A stretch of 64,000 nucleotides of DNA, from the NCBI RefSeq assembly GCF_900113225.1, contig NZ_FOZE01000001.1, forward strand, positions 2,108,001 through 2,172,000, given 5' to 3'. The notes below the pieces were generated by a model, which had not been told where the DNA came from, did no database searches, and worked only from the letters and a program-made list of their open reading frames with translations. Below, piece by piece: positions 9,310-17,097 of this stretch. Both the position numbers and the translations under genes were made by a program. Positions within the stretch are counted from its first letter, which is position 1, and the number at the start of each line of letters is the position of its first letter. The DNA is from Mitsuaria sp. PDC51. GTDB lineage: Bacteria > Pseudomonadota > Gammaproteobacteria > Burkholderiales > Burkholderiaceae_C.

Positions 9310-9845
9310 GGCTGCTTGACCGAGGCGCTGACCGACAGCTCGTCGGCCTGGATGAGGACGTCCTGCTTCTTGCCGACCATCACCGGCACCACCGCGCGCC
9401 AGCGCGCATGCTCCAGGTCGCGGTAGGCGCCGAAGACGGCGATGAAGCGGGTCTCCGGCGACAGCGTCTTCTTGTTGATGGTCCGGGATTCGCCAGGCTG
9501 GAGGGTCATTTCCTCGCGGGCGACCATCTCGGTGCCAAGCTCGGCCTGGTCCTTCTGGTACAGGCTGATGAAATCGGCAGCATTGAAGGCGTTGGTCGAC
9601 TTCAGCTCATACACCCGCACCAACAGCGGGGAGGGGCGCTTGTTGACGCTCGGGTTGAGCTGCGGCGACGCTTGGATGCTGCCGCGCACCTCGGTGGGCT
9701 TGGGCGAGCTGGAGAAGGGATTGAGCTTGTCGATCGACGAGCAGCCCCCCAGCAGGCCGAGCGCGCCCAGCGCCAGCAGCGTTCCTGTGGCGCCGCGGCG
9801 AGCGGCGCGCATGTATCCGTGGTGTCCCGAACGAGGCGTGAGCAT
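9306..9845 (-). CDS. tssJ: type VI secretion outer-membrane lipoprotein TssJ
   Basis: A 179-residue lipoprotein with an Arg-rich N-terminus and lipobox LGLLGGC, so it is exported and lipidated at the outer membrane, where TssJ binds the periplasmic tip of TssM. The mature part shows the TssJ/VasD transthyretin-like pattern: PLLVRVYELKSTNAFNAADF, the LQPGESR strand and FIAVFGAYRDLEHARWR. The ATG at 9845 has AAGGA 9-13 bases upstream; a second ATG at 9812 would also leave a functional signal peptide. It is the first gene of the operon. Confidence 0.92.
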   Translation of the reverse strand: MLTPRSGHHGYMRAARRGATGTLLALGALGLLGGCSSIDKLNPFSSSPKPTEVRGSIQASPQLNPSVNKRPSPLLVRVYELKSTNAFNAADFISLYQKDQAELGTEMVAREEMTLQPGESRTINKKTLSPETRFIAVFGAYRDLEHARWRAVVPVMVGKKQDVLIQADELSVSASVKQP

Positions 9846-10091
9846 CTTGGCTGTCCTTCTTGACCGGAGGAAAGGATAGCCAGTGGGGGCGGTTGGACCT
9901 CGTGACTTAGGTAATCGGGGAGGGGCGTGGCCAGGCGCGGGGGGGCGGTGGCGAGGACGCCCCTGCGCAGGTCCGGGCGTTGGCCGCCGAGGCATGGGGC
10001 CCCGGCGTCAAGCGCCGGAACCCCACGCCTCACCGTCACCGACCAGGACCGTACTGCGTCGGTTTTGCGACCGAGGACGTCGGGAGGGGGC
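9846..10091. other. intergenic region upstream of the T6SS operon
   Basis: This 246-base gap separates the start of tssJ from the end of the chemoreceptor gene, both on the minus strand. It must hold the T6SS operon promoter if the operon has its own. I found no clear -35/-10 pair, no sigma-54 GG-N10-GC element and no coding frame with a ribosome-binding site. Confidence 0.4.
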
Positions 10092-11651
10092 TCAGGCGCT
10101 GCGGAGGCGGAATTGGCTGACCAGCTTGGCGAGTTGCTGGGCCTGGCCGTTGAGGCTCTCGGCGGCGGCGGCGCTCTGCTCGACCAAAGCGGCATTCTGC
10201 TGGGTCACCTGGTCGAGGTGGGAGACAGCGCCGCCGACCTGCTGGATGCCACCGTTCTGCTCCTGCGTCGCCGCGGAAATCTCCCGGATCAAGGTGTCGA
10301 CCTGGCCGACCTGGGCGACCACCCGCTGCATGACCTCGCCGGCCCCCTCGGCCTGGCGGGCGCCGGTGTCGACACGGTCGACGCTGGCCTGGATCAGGCC
10401 CTTGATCTCGCGGGCGGCGCCAGCCGAGCGCTGCGCCAGCGCACGCACCTCGGAGGCGACGACGGCGAAGCCGCGCCCCTGCTCGCCGGCCCGGGCCGCC
10501 TCGACCGCCGCATTCAGTGCCAGGATGTTGGTCTGGAAGGCAATCGAGTCGATGACGCCGATGATGTCCTCGATGCGCCGCGAAGCATCGCTGATGCCCT
10601 GCATCGTCCGGACCAGCTCGCCGACAGCCTGGCCACCCTCGCTGGCCGCGCCGGAGGCATCCGCCGCCATGCGGCTGGCCTCGCCGGCCGAGGCCGCGCT
10701 CTGCGACACCGAACTGGTCAGCTGCTCCATCGAGGCGGCCGTCTGCTGCAGGCTGCTGGCCTGGCTTTCGGTGCGGGTGCTCAGATCAGCATTGCCCTGG
10801 GCGATCTCGCGCGATCCGGTGGCGATGCTCTCGCTGCTGTCGCGCACCTGGCCGACCAGCGCCCCCAACTGACCGACCATCCGCGCCATGGCCCGCAGGA
10901 GGTCGGCGGGCTCGTCGCGGCCCTCGGCGTGGATGTCGACGGTCAGGTCGCCGGCGGCCACGTCCTCGGTGGCCTTGACCGCCTCGGCGATCGGCGAGGT
11001 GATGGAGCGCGTCACCTGCCACGCCAGCGCGATGCCCACGGCCAGCGCGGCGGCGACGACCAGCAGCGTGATCAGCCGGCCGTGGTCGTAGGACTCGGCC
11101 GCGGCCCGGGCAGCGTGGTCGCCGCCGGCGCGGTTGAAGTCGATGTCCTTGGCGATCGCGGCCGACACGGCGACGAACAGCGTCGTCGTGCGTCCGGTCG
11201 CCAGTTGACGGGCGTTCGCGTGCTCGGCCTCGCCGGCGGCAGCCGCGCGCAGCAGCTCGGCGTCGGCCGCCAGATAGGCCGTCCAGGCCGCCCGGATGTC
11301 CTGGTAGAGGGCGCGTTCGGTCTCGCCGGTGATGCTGGTTTCGTAGGCCTTGGCGGCCTCGTCGAAGGCGCGCAGCGCGCTTTCACGCTCGCGGCCGCTG
11401 GCGGCGCGGGCGGTCTCGTCAGTGACCAGCGCGGCCCGCAGCGACTGGCGGCGGGCGAGGTTGGCGGCATCGTGCATCGCGCCCAGCCGGGTGACGCTGG
11501 GCAGCCAGTTGCCGTTCAGGTCCTGGACGTTCTCGTTGATCCGGGCCATCTGCAGGGTCCCGAACCAAGCGCTGAAACAGAGCAGGGCGAGGATCGCCGC
11601 AAAGGCCAGCGCCAGCCGCCTGCCGATCCGGAAATTACGAAGCAAGGCCAT
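10092..11651 (-). CDS. methyl-accepting chemotaxis protein (4HB sensor, Tar-like)
   Basis: A 519-residue chemoreceptor. Its start [20 protein letters not shown] has the classical first membrane helix and is preceded by GGGAG. A four-helix-bundle ligand domain (about 35-190), a second membrane helix near 200, a HAMP domain (about 215-270) and the coiled-coil signalling domain follow. The signalling tip contains [20 protein letters not shown] and [16 protein letters not shown], the sites that engage CheW and CheA. The [20 protein letters not shown] segment is a typical methylation helix. No CheR-binding pentapeptide is present at the C-terminus (it ends QFRLRSA). The ligand cannot be deduced. 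Confidence 0.93.
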   Translation of the reverse strand: MALLRNFRIGRRLALAFAAILALLCFSAWFGTLQMARINENVQDLNGNWLPSVTRLGAMHDAANLARRQSLRAALVTDETARAASGRERESALRAFDEAAKAYETSITGETERALYQDIRAAWTAYLAADAELLRAAAAGEAEHANARQLATGRTTTLFVAVSAAIAKDIDFNRAGGDHAARAAAESYDHGRLITLLVVAAALAVGIALAWQVTRSITSPIAEAVKATEDVAAGDLTVDIHAEGRDEPADLLRAMARMVGQLGALVGQVRDSSESIATGSREIAQGNADLSTRTESQASSLQQTAASMEQLTSSVSQSAASAGEASRMAADASGAASEGGQAVGELVRTMQGISDASRRIEDIIGVIDSIAFQTNILALNAAVEAARAGEQGRGFAVVASEVRALAQRSAGAAREIKGLIQASVDRVDTGARQAEGAGEVMQRVVAQVGQVDTLIREISAATQEQNGGIQQVGGAVSHLDQVTQQNAALVEQSAAAAESLNGQAQQLAKLVSQFRLRSA

Positions 11652-11741
11652 GGGAAGCTCCCGGAAACATTGCCTGGAATTTCCCTGGCGGGGCAGGCCG
11701 GATGCCCGGGTGGTGGCCAGGCATGCTCGCTTCCCCTGGGC

Positions 11742-11755
11742 TGACAACGTTGTCA
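11742..11755. promoter_or_regulatory. perfect 14-bp palindrome, LacI-family-type operator
   Basis: TGACAACGTTGTCA is a perfect inverted repeat with the central CG expected of LacI/GalR operators. It lies 41 bases before the MFS permease start and about 8 bases before a -10-like TATGCT (11764-11769), a position where a bound repressor would block transcription. No LacI-type regulator is encoded in the window. The chemoreceptor on the other side (start 11651) could also be affected. Confidence 0.6.
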
Positions 11756-11796
11756 TGGTGTCGTATGCTCCGCGCCCACAAGAAGGAGACAAGTCG

Positions 11797-13203
11797 ATGA
11801 GCGCAGATCTTTCCCGGATCACCGGGGGCGGCACGCCGTCCGGGCCGGCCCTGGCGGAAGCGGCACCGGGCGACGATCCGGGCGCGGCGGCCCCCGCGCG
11901 GCCGGCCCGCCATCCGCTGACCTGGGTGCCGTCGCTCTATCTGGCGATGGGGTTGCCGAACGTGCTGGTCGGCGCGGTGGCGGCGATCCTCTACAAGAAC
12001 CTGGGCGTGTCCAACGAGGACATCGCGCTCTACACCTCGCAGATGTACCTGCCCTGGGTGCTCAAGCCGCTGTGGTCGCCCCTGCTGGAACCCTACCGGA
12101 CCAAGCGCTGGTGGGTGATCACGATGCAGTTCCTGATGATGGCGTCGCTGGGCGCGGTCGCGTTCTGCCTGCCGCTGGACGGCTTCTTCCGCGCTTCGCT
12201 GGCCTTCTTCTGGATCACCGGTTTCGCCTCCGCGACGCAGGACATCGTGGCCGACGGCGTGTTCATGACCACCATGCCGCCCCGCGAGCAGGCCAGTTAC
12301 GCCGGCCTGCAGGGCATGTGCTGGAACCTGGGCGCGGTGGTGGCCTCGGGGCTGCTGGTGTCGCTGACCGGCTGGCTGCACGCGTCGCTGCACTGGACCT
12401 GGGTGCAGTGCTGGATGGCCGTGATGCTGGGGGCGGCGGCGATGATGGGCGGCTTCGGGCTGTGGCACCTGCGGGTGCTGCCGCCGGGCGCGCCGGCCGC
12501 GGTTCACGGCCAGGACCTGGCCACCGCGATGCTGTCGCTGCGGCAGTCCTGGGCCACGCTGTTCCAGAAGCCGTCGATCTGGATGATGCTGGCGGTGGTG
12601 TTCTTCTACCGCTTCGGCGAGGGCTTCATCGAGAAGTTCGGCCCGCTGTTCCTGCTCGATCCGCGCAGCGCCGGCGGCCTCGGCCTGGACAACGGCGCGC
12701 TGGGGCACATCTACGGCACGGCGGGGACGGTGGCCTTCATCGCGGGCGCCTTCCTGGGCGGTTTCATCGCCGCGAAGATGACGCTGCGGCGCTCCTTCCT
12801 GCTGCTGGCGATCTCGCTCAACCTGCCGCACCTGACCTATTACTACCTGAGCCACGCGATGCCGACCGACCTGTGGTGGATCGGCGCCGTGGTCGCGATC
12901 GAGAAGTTCGGCTTCGGCATGGGCTCCGTCGGCCACATGCTGTACATGATGCAGCAGATCGCGCCGGGGCCCTTCAAGATGACCCACTACGCGATGGCCA
13001 CCGGCGTGATGGCGATGACCAAGTGGGCCACCGGCAGCGTCAGCGGCTGGCTGTTCGCCGGGGTCGGCCAGCACTACGCGAGCTTCTTCGGCTGGGTGCT
13101 GGTGTTCTCGATCCCGCCGATCGTGCTGGCCTGGTTCGCGCCGTTCCCGATCCGGGCCGGACACGACGGCGAGGCCGAAGCCACACCGGCCAGCGGGCAC
13201 TGA
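11797..13203 (+). CDS. AmpG-like MFS permease
   Basis: A 468-residue major-facilitator protein with twelve predicted membrane helices. The early motif [20 protein letters not shown] and the following [20 protein letters not shown] loop are typical of the AmpG/PAT group (muropeptide or sugar-phosphate-like permeases of the inner membrane). AAGGAG precedes the ATG by 8 bases. About 45 hydrophilic, Ala/Pro-rich residues come before the first helix. A palindromic LacI-type operator upstream suggests control by a sugar-responsive repressor, so a carbohydrate or muropeptide substrate is likelier than a drug. There is no beta-lactamase or recycling gene nearby to point to muropeptides specifically. 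Confidence 0.8.
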   Translation: MSADLSRITGGGTPSGPALAEAAPGDDPGAAAPARPARHPLTWVPSLYLAMGLPNVLVGAVAAILYKNLGVSNEDIALYTSQMYLPWVLKPLWSPLLEPYRTKRWWVITMQFLMMASLGAVAFCLPLDGFFRASLAFFWITGFASATQDIVADGVFMTTMPPREQASYAGLQGMCWNLGAVVASGLLVSLTGWLHASLHWTWVQCWMAVMLGAAAMMGGFGLWHLRVLPPGAPAAVHGQDLATAMLSLRQSWATLFQKPSIWMMLAVVFFYRFGEGFIEKFGPLFLLDPRSAGGLGLDNGALGHIYGTAGTVAFIAGAFLGGFIAAKMTLRRSFLLLAISLNLPHLTYYYLSHAMPTDLWWIGAVVAIEKFGFGMGSVGHMLYMMQQIAPGPFKMTHYAMATGVMAMTKWATGSVSGWLFAGVGQHYASFFGWVLVFSIPPIVLAWFAPFPIRAGHDGEAEATPASGH

Positions 13204-13240
13204 TCCTTCAATACCGCCTCACTGCTAACTCCCTGCCGGC

Positions 13241-14125
13241 TCACTGCCGGCCAAGCGTGTCCAGCGGGATCTTCAGGTAGCGCACGCCGTTGTCCTCGGC
13301 CGGCGGCAGGTGGCCGGCGCGGATGTTGACCTGGATCGACGGCAGGATCAGCGTCGGCACCTCGAGCCGCGCGTCGCGGCCCTGGCGCAGCGCGACGAAG
13401 GCCGCCTCGCTCACGCCGTCATGGACATGCAGGTTGGCGCGGCGCTGCTCCGCCACCGTCGTTTCCCAGGCCGGCGCGCGGCCCTCGGGCGGATAGTCGT
13501 GGCAGACGAACAGCCGCGTCGCCGGCGGTAGCGCCAGCAGCCGCTGGATCGAGCGGTAAAGCGTCGCCGCATCGCCGCCGGGGAAATCGGCGCGCGCGGT
13601 GCCGACGTCCGGCATGAACAGCGTGTCGCCGACGAAGACGGCGTCCCCGATGCGATAGGCGACGCAGGCCGGCGTGTGGCCCGGGACGCTGATCGCCTCG
13701 GCCTCGAGGCCGCCGATGCGGAAGGTCTCGCCGTCACGGAACAGGTGGTCGAACTGGCGGCCGTCGGGCAGGAAGTCGCGCTCCAGGTTGTAGAGCTTGC
13801 GGAAGACCGCCTGCACTTCGCGGATGTGCTCGCCGATGGCGATGCGGCCGCCGACACGCGCCTGCAGGTGGCGCGCGGCGGAGAGGTGATCGGCATGGGC
13901 GTGGGTCTCGAGGATCCACTGCACGGTGAGGCCGGCCTGGGCGACATGCGCCAGCAGTCGATCGGCCTGCGTGGTGGCGGTGCGGCCGGACTTGAGGTCG
14001 AAATCCAGCACCGGGTCGACGATGGCGGCCTGCCGGGTCGCGGGATCCGTCAGCACGTAGCTGACGGTGCCGGTCTGGGGATCGTGGAAGGCCTGGATCG
14101 ACAGGCCGGAGGAGGCGTGGCTCAT
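13241..14125 (-). CDS. MBL-fold hydrolase, persulfide-dioxygenase (ETHE1/BLH) type
   Basis: A 294-residue metallo-beta-lactamase-fold enzyme. The metal site motif THAHADH near residue 75, VPGHTPAC near 148, GDTLFMPDVGTARADFPGGD and CHDY near 210 are the pattern of the ETHE1-like group. The characterised members oxidise glutathione persulfide to sulfite, and the bacterial BLH proteins take part in sulfide detoxification. The mononuclear-iron ligands (two His and one Asp) are in place. It has no rhodanese domain and stands alone, convergent with the MFS gene 37 bases away. A TATAGT -10-like element lies at 14161-14166 on the minus strand, about 35 bases upstream of the start. Confidence 0.82.
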   Translation of the reverse strand: MSHASSGLSIQAFHDPQTGTVSYVLTDPATRQAAIVDPVLDFDLKSGRTATTQADRLLAHVAQAGLTVQWILETHAHADHLSAARHLQARVGGRIAIGEHIREVQAVFRKLYNLERDFLPDGRQFDHLFRDGETFRIGGLEAEAISVPGHTPACVAYRIGDAVFVGDTLFMPDVGTARADFPGGDAATLYRSIQRLLALPPATRLFVCHDYPPEGRAPAWETTVAEQRRANLHVHDGVSEAAFVALRQGRDARLEVPTLILPSIQVNIRAGHLPPAEDNGVRYLKIPLDTLGRQ

Positions 14126-14160
14126 GGCCGGGGCGCTCGCGGCTGGTGGGGGTGCCGGGC

Positions 14161-14166
14161 ACTATA
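14161..14166 (-). promoter_or_regulatory. candidate -10 element for the MBL hydrolase gene
   Basis: On the minus strand this reads TATAGT, one base from the TATAAT consensus. It would start transcription about 29 bases before the ATG at 14125. No good -35 hexamer sits at the expected distance (GGCACT is there), so the call rests on the -10 alone. Confidence 0.35.
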
Positions 14167-14260
14167 CCGAGCGCCGGGCGCCGAGTGCCGCGCGGTGGAC
14201 CGGCGGCCCGCCCCGGACCGGCGCCAGGGTGGCGCGTCGACGGCCCGGGGGCGAGGCGAC

Positions 14261-14389
14261 TCAGGAGCCGCCGGTGGGGCGCCTGCGCGTGCCGCCGCCG
14301 CTGGTGATGGCGGTGCACTGCAGCGGATGGCGGACCTCGTGGGCCATGCCGCCGAGCAGGAACAGCAGGGCGAGGACCAGGCGCTTCAT
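14261..14389 (-). CDS. small exported peptide downstream of ohr
   Basis: A 42-residue frame beginning MKRLVLALLFLLGGMAHEV, a textbook short signal sequence, followed by a small hydrophilic tail with one Cys and a Gly/Arg/Pro-rich end. It starts 22 bases after the ohr stop on the same strand, so it is probably cotranscribed. The ribosome-binding site is weak (GGGAAA about 9 bases upstream). I know no family for it. The signal-peptide-like N-terminus makes chance less likely, but in GC-rich DNA this length is not conclusive. Confidence 0.45.
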   Translation of the reverse strand: MKRLVLALLFLLGGMAHEVRHPLQCTAITSGGGTRRRPTGGS

Positions 14390-14411
14390 GGCGGGTTTCC
14401 CGGCGTCGCGC

Positions 14412-14837
14412 TCAGACCAGCTCCAGGCCGACGTTCATGTTGCCGCGCGTCATCTTGGAGTAGGGGCAGGTCTCGTGGGCGCGCTTGATCAGGTCGTAGG
14501 CCTGGTTGCGCGGCAGGCCGGGCACGTGGATGCGCAGCCGGCCGCTCAGGAAGTAGCCGTCGGCGCCGCGGTTGAGGTCGACGATGGCTTCGACGTCGGT
14601 CTCCGCGGGCAGGCGCACGCCCATCGCCTGGGCGGCCAGGCCCATCGCGCCGATGAAGCAGGCGGACCAGCCGACGCCGAACAGCTGTTCCGGGTTGGTG
14701 CCGGGACGCGACGAACCGGGCGTGCCGAGCTGTACGTCGAGGCGGCCGTCGTCGGACTGGCCGCGGCCCTCGCGGCCGCCGGTGGTGCGGGTGTGGGCGG
14801 TGTAGAGAACTTGGACGTGGTCGGTGGTGGTGGACAT
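14412..14837 (-). CDS. ohr: organic hydroperoxide resistance protein Ohr
   Basis: A 141-residue OsmC/Ohr-fold peroxidase that reduces organic hydroperoxides through two cysteines. The first sits in SACFIGAMG and the second in the C-terminal ETCPYSKMTRGN motif. The start MSTTTDHVQVLYTAHT is typical of Ohr rather than OsmC, and the ATG at 14837 has AAGGAG 7 bases upstream. The family is usually controlled by the MarR-type repressor OhrR, for which no gene is present here. A palindrome upstream (14899-14912) is a candidate regulator site. Confidence 0.92.
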   Translation of the reverse strand: MSTTTDHVQVLYTAHTRTTGGREGRGQSDDGRLDVQLGTPGSSRPGTNPEQLFGVGWSACFIGAMGLAAQAMGVRLPAETDVEAIVDLNRGADGYFLSGRLRIHVPGLPRNQAYDLIKRAHETCPYSKMTRGNMNVGLELV

Positions 14838-15241
14838 GGCGGACTCCTTTGAAGGCTTGAAGGCAGCGTGATCTGCTGCGTGGTCCGCATTGCATCGGGG
14901 CGATGTATCGCCGGTGTGTGACCGCCGCGGCGAATTGGCGCGGCGCGTGTCGCGGCAGGTGCTGGACACAGTGGCATACAAACCGGCGTCGGTGACCTCG
15001 CGTGACCGCGCGTGACGACGACGTGGAGGTGGCGTGAAGGCGGGTGCGCCCAACGCCAAGTCGTTGTGCCGACTTGCGTGATCGCGGGTTTTCTTAAGCA
15101 TTCCCTAACCCGGCCGGCGCACCTTACGTCCCAGGGCAACACGTTGTTTGACGCAATCGGCCCGATCCGCTCCGCGGCCCACGGCGACGCCTTGCAGAAG
15201 ACGCCACCGGCGCGGAGCCCGCCGGACCGCAGGAGAAGCAC
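14838..15241. other. divergent intergenic region between ohr and a secreted protein gene
   Basis: This 404-base non-coding stretch lies between ohr (minus) and the gene at 15242 (plus), so it should hold both promoters. It contains the palindrome at 14899-14912 and a locally AT-richer patch around 15090-15110 (GGGTTTTCTTAAGCATTC), which is the best place for a promoter of the plus-strand gene. Open frames inside it lack ribosome-binding sites and family resemblance. Confidence 0.5.
14899..14912. promoter_or_regulatory. inverted repeat upstream of ohr
   Basis: GGCGATGTATCGCC has 6-base arms around a 2-base centre, 62 bases upstream of the ohr start. Its position fits an operator or a 5'-leader hairpin. 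It does not match the known OhrR consensus (TACAATT-type), so the binding factor is unknown. Confidence 0.35.
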
Positions 15242-15574
15242 ATGAGCAAGTCCACCCCGATCCTCGCCATGGTGGCCGCCTTCGCGGCGGCGTCGGCCCA
15301 GGCCGCGACCGATCCCGACGACATGGCGCGCCGATCGGAGCGACGCGCGATGGTCCAGCAGCAACTGCGCGCGGTGCAGGTCGAGCTCTACTGCGACCAC
15401 CAGGACAACGCGATGCACCTGCTGCGCGACGCCCGCCGCCAGTTGATGGCGCAGCGCCTGCCGGTCAGCGCCCCCGAGCTGCGCCAGCTGGAGAAGGTCA
15501 GCTGGCTGGTGCGCCACGGCGACACCGTCGAGGCGATCGCTACGATCGACGCCGCACGCGGCGACCTCGCCTGA
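15242..15574 (+). CDS. small secreted helical protein
   Basis: A 110-residue protein with a Sec signal (MSKSTPILAMVAAFAAASAQA, cleavage after AQA). The mature part of about 88 residues is strongly helical and charged, with one Cys and repeated Arg/Gln (RRSERRAMVQQQLRAVQVEL). Pairs of helices of this kind occur in small periplasmic proteins, but I cannot assign a family. The ATG has AGGAG 7 bases upstream. It is followed by a long hairpin (15612-15658) that may end its transcript. Confidence 0.7.
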   Translation: MSKSTPILAMVAAFAAASAQAATDPDDMARRSERRAMVQQQLRAVQVELYCDHQDNAMHLLRDARRQLMAQRLPVSAPELRQLEKVSWLVRHGDTVEAIATIDAARGDLA

Positions 15575-15611
15575 GCGCAAGCTCATCGGGCCTCGATTCA
15601 GTTCCCCATCA

Positions 15612-15658
15612 GTCAGCCGTCGACCGGTCGGGCAGCGCCCCGATCGGCGACGGCTGAC
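15612..15658 (+). terminator. long 20-bp hairpin, possible terminator
   Basis: GTCAGCCGTCG at 15612-15622 pairs perfectly with CGACGGCTGAC at 15648-15658. After one bulged A, the stem continues for nine more pairs (one G-T) to a CAGCGC loop. This gives about 20 base pairs in 47 nt. It lies 38 bases after the stop at 15574. No run of T follows directly, so it may be a factor-assisted terminator, an mRNA-stabilising end or a structured small RNA. Confidence 0.55.
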
Positions 15659-15764
15659 CTCCTTCGGTTTCAATTCGAGCCTGGCCGACTTTCGTAAGGG
15701 GTTCGGACCACTGGAACCGCGCAAAACACGCGGATCCCTCGAAACGCCTTCCGCTCCCGCGCCC

Positions 15765-15770
15765 TAGCAT
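15765..15770 (+). promoter_or_regulatory. candidate -10 element (TAGCAT)
   Basis: CCTAGCATCG ends 30 bases before the ATG at 15800, which would give a short leader of about 23 nt. It matches a TAGNNT pattern found before several other genes of the window (16418, 18602, 23509, 24321, 59818). No matching -35 hexamer was recognised. Confidence 0.35.
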
Positions 15771-15799
15771 CGACATCTTCGACAACGCGTGTGGCGGCG

Positions 15800-16216
15800 A
15801 TGACTCCGGAAATGTTGGCGTTCTGGCTGGCGGGCGTGTTGCCACCCAGCTCCAGCTGGATCCTCAATCTTGCGATTCGTGGTCCGGCCTGCCTGAAGAC
15901 GTCCGGCGCCGATTGGGCATTGCTCCTGCTCGCCTTCGACGGCGCGGTGGCGATCACCTGGCCGGAGGTCCTCTGCAACATCCCGAACGAAGCGGTGAGG
16001 GCATTCCTGCCGTCATTGGCCCCCTCTTTGGTTTTCGTCTCGCTGGTGATCTGGATCGTGATCGTCCAATGGTGCGAGCCGCTGCTTGTCCACGCGCGCC
16101 GGGCCCGACGGCCCAGCTTCTGGCGCATCGCGAGTGGCGCAGGCGCCTGGGCGCTCGTGGTGTTGAACGTCTTCGGGCACTACTACTTGCTGATAAGGGG
16201 TTTCCATGTGGACTGA
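15800..16216 (+). CDS. hypothetical membrane protein
   Basis: A protein of about 138 residues starting MTPEMLAFWLAGVLPPSSSW, with three or four hydrophobic segments (around residues 5-20, 38-58, 70-92 and 112-132) and a basic loop (HARRARRPSF) before the last. It has no recognised family. A GTG three codons upstream is an alternative start; neither start has a strong ribosome-binding site. Its 3' end overlaps the next small membrane-protein gene by 11 bases, suggesting the two are made together. Confidence 0.6.
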   Translation: MTPEMLAFWLAGVLPPSSSWILNLAIRGPACLKTSGADWALLLLAFDGAVAITWPEVLCNIPNEAVRAFLPSLAPSLVFVSLVIWIVIVQWCEPLLVHARRARRPSFWRIASGAGAWALVVLNVFGHYYLLIRGFHVD

Positions 16217-16349
16217 ATTCCTCCTCAATTGCGCCGCGGCCTTCGTGTTCTTCCTCGCCTTCTTCCTGACCGTCTACTACATCGCCTACCGGAAGGGCGT
16301 GTTCGATGCGCCCGATCCATCGGACGGTTCATCGCCGGAAGGCGGCTGA
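16206..16349 (+). CDS. 47-residue single-pass membrane protein
   Basis: A short frame starting MWTEFLLNCAAAFVFFLAFF, with one strongly hydrophobic helix rich in Phe that continues LTVYYIAYRKG, and an acidic C-terminal tail (DAPDPSDGSSPEGG). AAGGGG lies about 6 bases before the ATG. The gene overlaps the end of the preceding membrane-protein gene by 11 bases. The positive-inside pattern (YRKG after the helix) predicts a cytoplasmic C-terminus. No family is recognised. The amphipathic, stop-free composition and the ribosome-binding site make it a credible small gene. Confidence 0.55.
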   Translation: MWTEFLLNCAAAFVFFLAFFLTVYYIAYRKGVFDAPDPSDGSSPEGG

Positions 16350-16431
16350 CGACCGGACGTCAGCCCGGCGCCGCCGGCATGTGGAAAGACACTAGCCGCC
16401 ACCGCATGTCCGCGCGCTAGCATCGCGCGCC

Positions 16432-17097
16432 ATGCGGATCCTCCTGGTCGAAGACGAGAAGCCCCTGGCCGACTGGCTGGTGAAGGCGCTCGGGCAGAAC
16501 GATTTCGTCGTCGACTGGGTCGACGACGGCCGGCTTGTGCTGGGCCAGCTCGGCGCGACCCGCTACGACGCGATGATCCTGGACCTCGGCCTGCCGGGAC
16601 TGGGCGGCCACGAAGTCCTGGCCCGCCTGCGCGACGCCGACTCCCGCGTGCCGGTGCTGGTGCTGACCGCGCGCGACTCGCTGATGGAGCGCGTCAGCAC
16701 GCTGCATGAGGGCGCCGACGACTTCCTCGCCAAACCCTTCGAGATCCAGGAGCTCGAGGCCCGCCTGGTCGCGCTGATCCGCCGCTCGCGCGGGCGCGAC
16801 CAGCCGCGCTTCGCCTGCGGGCCGCTGGTCTACGACGCCGCCTCCAAGCTGTTCACCCTGGACCGCGAACCGCTCCCGCTGTCCCCCCGCGAGCACGCGG
16901 TGCTGCGCACGCTGATCCAGCACAGCGGCGAGCCGATGTCCAAGCAGGAGATCCTCGAGCGCCTGTTCTCCGACGAGCAGGACGTGCGGCCCGAGGCCGT
17001 CGAGGTGCTCGTGCACCGGCTGCGCCGCCGGATCGAATCCGGCAAGGTGCGCATCACCACGCTGCGCGGCCTGGGCTACGTGCTGGAAGCCTCATGA
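16432..17097 (+). CDS. tctD: OmpR-family response regulator, TctD-like
   Basis: A 221-residue regulator. The receiver domain has the acidic pair in LLVEDEK, phospho-acceptor Asp51 in ILDLGLPG, Thr79 and Lys101 (LAKPF). A winged-helix DNA-binding domain follows, with the ending ITTLRGLGYVL. It pairs with the kinase gene that overlaps it by 4 nt, and lies 1.6 kb upstream of a Bug receptor and a porin, which is the arrangement of the tctD-tctE citrate-type systems. A -10-like TAGCAT ends only 8 bases before the ATG, so the mRNA may be nearly leaderless. Confidence 0.88.
   Translation: MRILLVEDEKPLADWLVKALGQNDFVVDWVDDGRLVLGQLGATRYDAMILDLGLPGLGGHEVLARLRDADSRVPVLVLTARDSLMERVSTLHEGADDFLAKPFEIQELEARLVALIRRSRGRDQPRFACGPLVYDAASKLFTLDREPLPLSPREHAVLRTLIQHSGEPMSKQEILERLFSDEQDVRPEAVEVLVHRLRRRIESGKVRITTLRGLGYVLEAS

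Noticed and set aside
11750..11755. TTGTCA as a -35 box for the MFS gene
   Set aside because: It is half of the symmetric palindrome, and the nearest -10-like hexamer is only 8 bases downstream, too close for a sigma-70 promoter.
15012..15245. Plus-strand frame before the small secreted-protein gene
   Set aside because: It has no ribosome-binding site, overlaps the following gene start and has a random-looking Arg/Thr/Pro composition.
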